Positions 41,120 through 46,900 of a stretch of DNA of 64,000 nucleotides are shown piece by piece (the stretch's first letter is position 1; each line of letters starts with the position of its first letter). Position numbers and translations under genes: made by a program. Under the pieces are notes generated by a model, which was not told where the DNA came from, searched no databases, and was given only the letters and a program-made list of their open reading frames with translations. This DNA is from Batillaria attramentaria (taxonomy: Eukaryota > Mollusca > Gastropoda > Batillariidae), in NCBI GenBank assembly GCA_018292915.2, contig JACVVK020000086.1, positions 1,539,001 through 1,603,000 of the forward strand. Direction: 5' to 3'.

Positions 41120-43926
41120 CACTCAGCTGACTCAGACCATTTGAAGTTTGAATGACTGTTCTCCCCGTCCTGGTTTCAAGATGTTTGCACAGGACTCTGG
41201 CTTCTAAGGCAGAACTTAAATGATAAAAAATAGCATGTTTCGAAACAGCCCCATTCCGAACCGCTGCCACTGTGGTGAAAACTAACTAGTCAGTTTCACC
41301 GGTGTATGTCTGTCCATCGTTTGTAAAAATGTGCGTGAGTGTGGGTGAGTGATTGGCGCACTGAGTTTATTCCAAAGAAATGCGCCCTACAAATACCATT
41401 TATTATTATTATTAAAACAAAATCTACAGCTGTTCGCAGTGTTTCAGAGAGTGCATGGTATACATCAGTAGGAATCACTTCAGTATCAGTTGAACCAGTT
41501 CTGAGCAACACACCAAACGAGGTCAGACTCAAGCTATGCTGAGGTCGGAGGTAAAGGCTGAGCAATTAATTAACGGCAATCGGCAACCAGTAAACCCAGC
41601 AGGCCCTGTAAGTGGTCAGTGGTAGGAGCGGATGGATGGATGGTGCACCCTAAGCCGGTAATGAGGCCAGTGGTGTGCGGACTAATTTCCTGCTGAGACA
41701 GGTAACGCGTTGGCTGGGTTATCTTGGCCGCTTTGGTCTGTTCGCTGCTGGACTGACTTGACCACCTCTGCCGTTATCGAAAGCAACTGATAACTGTCTT
41801 CTGCTCACATAAACGGCGGCATGTGTGCATTTCTGTACCTCTAACTGCCCCATTACAATTTTCATCAGTCACCACAATCGAAAGCTCATTAGAACACATT
41901 GGCGCTCAGACCTTCTAACTAGTAAAGCAGCTGTACCGTTACCGTAAGGCTCGGCAGCTGGACAAGGATGTGCCTGCAAGTGCAAGAGAGTTTAACACAG
42001 TTTAAAACTGCTTGCACTAGATTTTGATGGTATCAGTTTTGTTTCCCTGCCTTTGGGTAGGCGGAACACGGAAACAATTGTCTAACGTGTCATGGTGACA
42101 TATTTAGCGCAGACTGTGAAGTACAGTTCTTACACGCAGAACTGCTCTGAACCACAGTTAAATCGCTGTTTGGACAAAATCCAGGGAAAATGCGTTGTAA
42201 GACGATCTGCTTCTGTGATCACATTGCCACCTGCACAGGTGAAAACTCGGTATTTCTAACGCACATAAAAACGTCCGTGGACGTTTTCGTACGCAGGAAG
42301 AAAGCACTCCTCAATGCCGGTACATACATGTAATTCATCTTGTTTACGTGCTTTGTGTTGACTGAAATCTCACCGTTACCCTGAGTTCTGTGCTCCAATG
42401 CTCCAAGATCTCTCGTCTCCAGCTACGTACACAGTGTGTAACTGTAAGTCACGGTGTGGAAGGGCCATGGCTGGTGCCACGGCATCTAGAACTCTGCTAT
42501 CACCGAGGTCTAAATGTCCAAGTTGTGTGAAGTGTTGTAGTTATGGCGTTTGTGGGTTCTGTTGTGCTTGCAGAGGATGCTAAGGGGGAAAATTCAGACG
42601 ACGGGAAAGTACCACAGGGCTGGTGTTCTGATTATATAATTATACAGAAGCTTATACAGTAATTTCAAGCCTCTATGTTCGTAACGTCACAGAGATGGAA
42701 AACTGCCGCTTTCGAAGTTCTCAGACTGTTTGCCAGATAAAACTATGTTTCATTTGACCATCGCGACCGTTTTCGTGACTTTGTGGCTTCCACTACTAGA
42801 GAAATGCAACTTTCTTTGAGTCTACGGCCAATAACTGTACAGACTGGGACTACACAAAGCTTCTAACATTAGCCACCAACCAGCGACGTCTAGCTGGTCG
42901 TTAAATTAATCCGAAACCAAATAACGTCGTCTGCTCGGAACGCGGTATAATTCTACAACGAGTACGTCGGCCAGAATCCCCCACACCCACCCCGACCCCA
43001 CCCCACCCCCCGACGGACTCATCTCTTGGTTACTAATGGCGGAAATTTCTTCTCTCGACTTAGAACTAGGAACTTCTCTAATCGAACTTTCTGGGCCATG
43101 CTTTTCCATTCTCCTGTCCTCTCCCTTCACTCATTATTTTGCCCCGTGTGATGACCGATCAACAAAGTCCTGATCAGAATCTACTGAACGGCGTTAAAAT
43201 TATATTTGATACCCCACTGCTGCCTTCCTTAGTGTTTGTGTAATGGTAATAATTTTTTTTAACTGTTATAGTCGGCCATCTGTCGTGTGTTATGGGAGAG
43301 GTGCACGGTGTTCGTAACGTACGGATAACAAGTGCAGCCGAGATTGAAAGGGCTGAGTAAGCAGACCACCTATAGGGCACTGTAAGGCCCATCAAGTGGC
43401 GTGTTGGCCTAAACGGGATGTACAAACAACACACTCATGCTGGCTAAAACATCCAGCAATAAAAAGCCTAGGGCAGCACTCTGTCAGTCAATGAATCAGG
43501 GATCACACAAGATCATGGTCAAACAATCTGGAGAGCGGTCTGGTTCGGGGGGTCTGGATTAGTGTCGTGGTCTCACGCGACTGTCGCGGCCCTTCAATAT
43601 AGGTGACGGCAATGCGGTTACGGGCGACAAAAAAGACACAAAAACAGCTGGGTGGATTTCACCTTCTGTTAGTGAAAGATCACAATGTAGGCTCCTTGCC
43701 TGTCGCGCTTTACCAGACACAATCATAAAACACCCTTTAACGCTGATATGAATGATGCAAATGTCGGAATAAAGTGTTCACCTGCTACTCAAGAGCAATG
43801 AACGGGTCTGAACGCCATGTATAAACGGCGTGGCTTTCAACCAAAGGGCAGTAGAGGTAGAACATTTCACCTGCGCGACCAACTGCGGCTATATGGTTAT
43901 TAGCGCTGTAGTCAGCTTTCAATGCC

Positions 43927-43993
<67 letters not shown>

Positions 43994-46900
43994 GCGCACC
44001 TGGCGCTGAAAGCATGTCTGCGTACTGACTTTAGATAATCATTTTCGAGTTTTTAAAAAAATCCAAAAAGTCTCCAAGACTTAAAGTAATGGTGTGATGC
44101 TGGTTAAAGCGATTATTTAATCATGTATGCGGCTGCATACAACTGTTATGCTGCCAGGCTTAATTAGACAAATTTTATTACCTCTACACCTTCCTGTGCA
44201 TACCTTGTCAAAATTAAACTGTTTCAAAACGCCCTCCTAAAGACTACATAAACATTATTATCATTCCCTGACACCATTACTATACCCACACCTCTGTTGG
44301 TTTGAGTTTTTTAAGCACAGCAAATTTTAAAGATGCACTTTACTCCAACAGCAATTTACTGATATGCTGCATCCGGGGTGATATTTTTTAAGCATAAGAC
44401 TCGCAGTTCGGACTACCACAACACAGCATCCGCACTGCTGGCGTAAGCGTGAATCTATTTGTGTACTCGCTGTGTAAGAGAAACCCAGCTAGGACCCTGC
44501 TCAGCAGCACGGTTTAGCATGTGTGATTCACACCGCTATATTATGAGCACCAGAGCGAAAGCCCAAATTTGCCAGCCTCCCGACTTGAAAGGTTTTTGGT
44601 GCAATAATCTGTAACAGGTATCACCCTGCTGAGGGATGTAAAGGCAGTTAGTTACTTGGACTCGAAGGTGAGGCACACCGCACAGTGTCAGAGGAGAAGT
44701 AGACTAGGAAAGAGGTTTTTAACGTCTTATACCTCAGTGTGTGTGTTACCTCCAAACTTCTGTGGAAACGAAAAAAACCCGACATGATCATTATTTTTCT
44801 TTACTTTTTTTTTTTTTTTTTTTTACCTCAAACGGCTACAGCTAACTAAACCCTACTGCTGTACACACCGAGGACCGAAGGTGCTGTACAGTCAGACTGC
44901 ACGAAACCCATCATACTTAACTGTAGTAAGTCAGTACTTAAGATTTCAACTGTCAGGCGGTGTGCTTTTCTTGGCAGCACCCCAACGTCACTGGGAGGAG
45001 AAAGCAAATTTATTTACTTCGCAGTGAGTCAGGTTGTTGGGTTTCCGAGTGGAACTCCTAGTGGCCTGCAGAATGTGCATCCTCAGCACGTAGGCGGTGA
45101 GGCTTCAATCTGTTCCATTACAAGAGAAAAGGAACCCCACCCCCACCCCCATAAAATAAAAGTCGAGAGACGGAAATCAGCATCTGATAGTGTCGAAATT
45201 AACAGTTTTATGCACGTGCACGTCTGCAAATCTTACACACCTACAAATCAATTTCCGCCGCCCCCCCCCCCTTTTTTTTTTGGGGGGGGGGGGGGGGTTG
45301 GTTTGCACACACCACCACACCAGGACTCTGAAACAGAAGTTCCGGGTTACACTGGAGAGAAGTCGCCTGAACAAGGTAACCGGTGCCGTAAACAACGATT
45401 ATCGTGTGCCGCGTCATGTAAGGTGCCATTTGATGAGGTTCGTATCCACCGCATAATGCCTGTGGCTGAAATGATGCTGGGAAAATTAGAAATTGGTGAG
45501 TAAGGCGCGTGTAGATGAACAGTTAGAAAGATCAAAGCCAGCACCATATCTCACACTCACGATCCCGCACCACCGCAACCTGGCCAAATGCCTGCTGCAA
45601 CATTATGCATCCCTGGAGCCTATCTTGCCGCCTGGATGTAACATGTCAGGTGCTGTCATGTTTGTACCTAGTGCTCCTGATACTGGCCCGCATCCCTCCG
45701 CCAACACTTACCTACAACTGGTTTGACTGTGTACCTCCACACATGCCAGCTCTGAATCCCTCACCATGCATCTTCCCTCAAATGACCCCGCGGCCTACTT
45801 GCGAATTTTCCACAGTGTGTAGGGTTCGTTCGTGCGTATTCGTTTGTTTGCGTGTTTGAATTAGTCTCCAGCCTACTAACTCTTTGGGAAAACGTCTTTG
45901 GTGAAACTACGGACCGCTTTCTGTTTTCTTTTATTGCCACGACCCCTGGCCGACCTGTGGCGGCTGCCTCAGTAGAGCCTTTCAAAGAAATTCTTTCGGT
46001 GCACTTTCCCCCTTTCATTGTACTGTCGATGAGAAGCTGTCAGTAAAGATGCCTGGTTACAAATGACAGGAGAAACATTCTAACCATCACCTGTCCGTTA
46101 AAATATCATTATTTTGATCTGAGTCCTGCTGAAAGTTGACGGCCATGTGGGAAAGCTTTCGCGGCTCTCGGCTTCACTGCCGATAACAGTTTTCTGCAAG
46201 ACTGAAAGCACGAACAGCAAGACAGCAGGCTTGCATCTTTCTATCTTTCTACTTCCTCTGATTAGCTTCCACCTCACGCTGCACCAAAGGTCCTTCACAC
46301 AAGCTACACAATGCAGGATCTAATCACTCAAGAAAACAATTAGTCAACACCGTAATGGCACTTGCACCCACGACAGGAAGAGACCCTTCATATGCTGCAC
46401 CGCACTGGCAAGCACGAGTTCCTGACTCCGTCAACTTACTTTTGAAGCCGTTGGTCAGCTGCACTTAAAATGTGTGGCTCCATGATAGAGGCAATTTGTA
46501 TGCTATTGTCGTTTGTAAATTTCAAGTCTGTTTATAGCGTTTGAACATATGGGAGAATGGGCAGCAGGTACACTGGCCTATGAAAATCAAAAAAGTCTCC
46601 CTTTTCATATGACCGCTAATTACTGGACACGAAACTTCCCTCGAAACAGTCCACACCTTTGAATATTTAATCCTACAATCTAAGTCTTTCCAATGTGTGT
46701 CGTCACTACACCATTGTAACTGTAGACTGACAGCTTTGCATTAATTTTTTTTCATTCAAAAGAACTGTGTCAGAAAATCGGAAGCCTCCTAAATGGTCGC
46801 ATTCATATGTACAGGCAGAAACCCGAGACTCTACACGGACAAAAAGGTGAGGAGTGGGAGGTTGTGTCTGTGTCTGGCGGGCTGCTGCGACCTACTTTGT

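Noticed and set aside
42398..42583. 61-aa cysteine-rich ORF (CNCKSRC to CCACRGC), looking like a small secreted peptide
   Set aside because: No signal peptide, no recognisable cysteine framework, no splice support, and it lies within perlecan intron 1. Chance is more likely.
45024..45503. 159-aa plus-strand ORF
   Set aside because: It reads through the C-T-G homopolymer tract (poly-Pro, Phe, poly-Gly), so it is low-complexity translation.
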